Part shown: piece by piece, positions 62,874-64,000 of the stretch
Layout: each line of letters begins with the position of its first letter
How positions within the stretch are numbered: the first letter of the stretch is position 1
Assembly (NCBI RefSeq): GCF_000282195.1
Contig: NZ_AKJT01000075.1
Coordinates: forward strand, 1 to 64,000
Length of the DNA stretch: 64,000 nucleotides
Reading direction: 5' to 3'
From: Pseudomonas sp. GM18
Lineage (GTDB): Bacteria > Pseudomonadota > Gammaproteobacteria > Pseudomonadales > Pseudomonadaceae
Translations under genes and position numbers: made by a program
Notes under the pieces: model-generated
Database searches by the model: none
What the model saw: the letters and a program-made list of their open reading frames with translations, nothing else
What the model was told of the DNA's origin: nothing

Positions 62874-63527
62874 ATGAGCAGCGGACTGTCCCTGGCCGAT
62901 CACATCACATTGGAATTGCGCGCTGACATCATCGGCGGTCGTTTGCTGCCCGGCATGGCGCTGGTGGAAAACGATCTGGTGTCGGCCTACAACGCCTCGC
63001 GCAATACCATTCGCGAGGCGTTGCACCGTCTGGGGCAGGAAGGGCTGACCCGTTATGTCCGCAACAAGGGCGTGATGGTGCGCAGGCTGGGTGTCGATGA
63101 TGTGCGCGATCTGTTCAAGGTTCGGCGCACCCTGGAACTGCAAGCCATCAGCGCCAGTCAGCCATTGCGTGAGTATCAGTCCGACCGGATGCTCGAAGCC
63201 CTGGAGGCCACCGAGCTGGCCCGGGAGCGTGAGGACTGGCGCGCAGTCGGCACCCACAGCCTGGCCTTTCATCAACACATCGTAGGGTTGCTGCGCAGTC
63301 CATTGTTCGACGAGTTCTTCACCAACGTCGTCGCGCAACTGCGCCTGGTGTTTTGCACCGCTCCCGATGAATCACGTTTTCAGGCGCCCTGGCTGGCGCG
63401 TGACCGGCAGATACATGACTTGCTGGCCGACGGCGACAAACGCGCGGCCGGCGACGCCATGAGCCTTTATCTCGACGACTCCGAACACCTCCTGTTGCAG
63501 ATGCTTGCCCCTTCTTCCCATCACTGA
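62874..63527 (+). CDS. GntR-family transcriptional regulator, FadR/FCD type
   Basis: A 217-residue regulator. An N-terminal winged helix covers about 5-70 (NASRNTIREALHRLGQEGLTRYV is the recognition region). A helical FCD ligand domain follows, with acidic/His residues for metal-bound carboxylate effectors (HSLAFHQHIVG). GAGG precedes ATG 62874. It lies 15 bases before the DUF1989 gene, so it probably controls that gene and what follows outside the window. The effector is unknown. Confidence 0.88.
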   Translation: MSSGLSLADHITLELRADIIGGRLLPGMALVENDLVSAYNASRNTIREALHRLGQEGLTRYVRNKGVMVRRLGVDDVRDLFKVRRTLELQAISASQPLREYQSDRMLEALEATELAREREDWRAVGTHSLAFHQHIVGLLRSPLFDEFFTNVVAQLRLVFCTAPDESRFQAPWLARDRQIHDLLADGDKRAAGDAMSLYLDDSEHLLLQMLAPSSHH

Positions 63528-63542
63528 TCGAGGATTTGTGCC

Positions 63543-64000
63543 ATGTACAAAGACTATCCGGCGGCCTATCAAGTCAGCAAAGGCTCGGCCTTGCAGGTGG
63601 ACACAGCCTTTTATGAAAGGATTCGTGACCAGAAAGCGGGGCGCACGCTGATCGAGCAGTTCGAAGTGCCGATCCGCACCGGTCGCGCCTGGAATGTACC
63701 GGCCGGGCATGTGTTCAGGGTCACGACCCCGGTCGGCCCGCAAGTCGGGGATTTCAATGTGTGGAATGCCCACGATCCACGCGAGCGCTTGTGGGCGGCG
63801 CGGACCCGACAGTTGCAGGGTGCCCATGTCAGCACCCATGACCGGCTCTGGTCGAACCTGCCATTTCTACGGCCGCTGGTGACCATTACCGACGATAGCC
63901 TGGCTGGTTATGGCATCGACGAGCACGGCGGGCGTCTGCACGATTTGCTGGGAACGCGCTGCGATCCTTACGTGAACAAAATGCTTACCGGCGAAGACTT
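63543..64000 (+). CDS. DUF1989 (urea carboxylase-associated family) protein, partial
   Basis: An open frame from ATG 63543 that runs off the window end without a stop; about 152 residues are visible. The segments AWNVPAGHVFRV, GPQVGDFNVWNAHDP and GTRCDPYVNKMLTG with a conserved Cys fit DUF1989/UAAP proteins, found with urea carboxylase or guanidine/amine catabolic genes. GAGGATTTGTGCC precedes the ATG. The adjacent GntR gene suggests an inducible nitrogen-compound pathway to the right. Confidence 0.85.
   Translation, partial: MYKDYPAAYQVSKGSALQVDTAFYERIRDQKAGRTLIEQFEVPIRTGRAWNVPAGHVFRVTTPVGPQVGDFNVWNAHDPRERLWAARTRQLQGAHVSTHDRLWSNLPFLRPLVTITDDSLAGYGIDEHGGRLHDLLGTRCDPYVNKMLTGED

Overview
The window is chromosomal DNA from a Pseudomonas, most likely of the P. 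fluorescens/P. putida side of the genus. The evidence is gene order: fumC, a DUF2059 gene, bolA, trhO, a DsbA-like gene, an ABC exporter and an RbdA-type GGDEF/EAL gene; then yciK, mupP, ubiG, an MTA/SAH deaminase gene, mtnA, gyrA, serC, pheA, hisC, a tyrA-aroA fusion, cmk, rpsA and ihfB. As I recall the P. aeruginosa gene order, these blocks occur there too, and the second leads straight into the O-antigen locus, which lies between ihfB and wbpM. The same happens here. The species cannot be fixed from the sequence alone.

Layout. 1-10.5 kb: metabolic and stress genes, then c-di-GMP signalling (an RbdA homologue, a TenA/PqqC-like oxidase and a separate diguanylate cyclase). 10.9-16 kb: a minus-strand group (yciK, mupP, ubiG, deaminase) diverging from mtnA. 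16-28.3 kb: gyrA, then a serine/aromatic amino acid run with short gaps or overlaps (serC-pheA-hisC-tyrA/aroA-cmk), rpsA, a small lipoprotein gene, ihfB and lapA. 28.5-60 kb: the O-polysaccharide locus. 60-64 kb: a ComEA-like gene, an SDR, a FabF-like synthase, a GntR/FCD regulator and the start of a DUF1989 gene cut by the window end.

The O-polysaccharide locus has four probable transcription units. Unit 1 is rmlB-rmlD-rmlA (dTDP-sugar; rmlC is absent). Unit 2 is a GDP-mannose pyrophosphorylase/isomerase, a phosphomannomutase, wzm, wzt and a fused methyltransferase-glycosyltransferase. Unit 3 is AT-rich: a GT-C-like membrane protein, then ddhD-ddhA-ddhB-ddhC (CDP-3,6-dideoxy-4-keto-hexose), a ThDP enzyme like YerE, an NAD(P) reductase/epimerase, gtrA, gtrB and a large GT-C-like protein. 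Unit 4 is gmd, rmd, two GT4 transferases, a wbpV-like epimerase, wbpL and wbpM. Units 2 and 4 together look like an ABC-transporter-dependent D-rhamnan (common-antigen type) cluster. No wzx, wzy or wzz is present, although the position and the wbpL/wbpM end are those of the heteropolymer O-antigen locus.

The strongest candidate for something new is Unit 3. It reads as a pathway that makes a CDP-linked 4-C-branched 3,6-dideoxy sugar (yersiniose-like). Its last two biosynthetic genes overlap gtrA and gtrB by a few bases, which suggests the branched sugar is loaded on undecaprenyl phosphate, flipped, and added to the polysaccharide in the periplasm.

I found no tRNA, rRNA, CRISPR array, transposase or integrase. 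Several long palindromic extragenic repeats are present, including a perfect 35-bp inverted repeat between yciK and mupP and two copies of a roughly 105-bp GATCGTTCCCACGC element.
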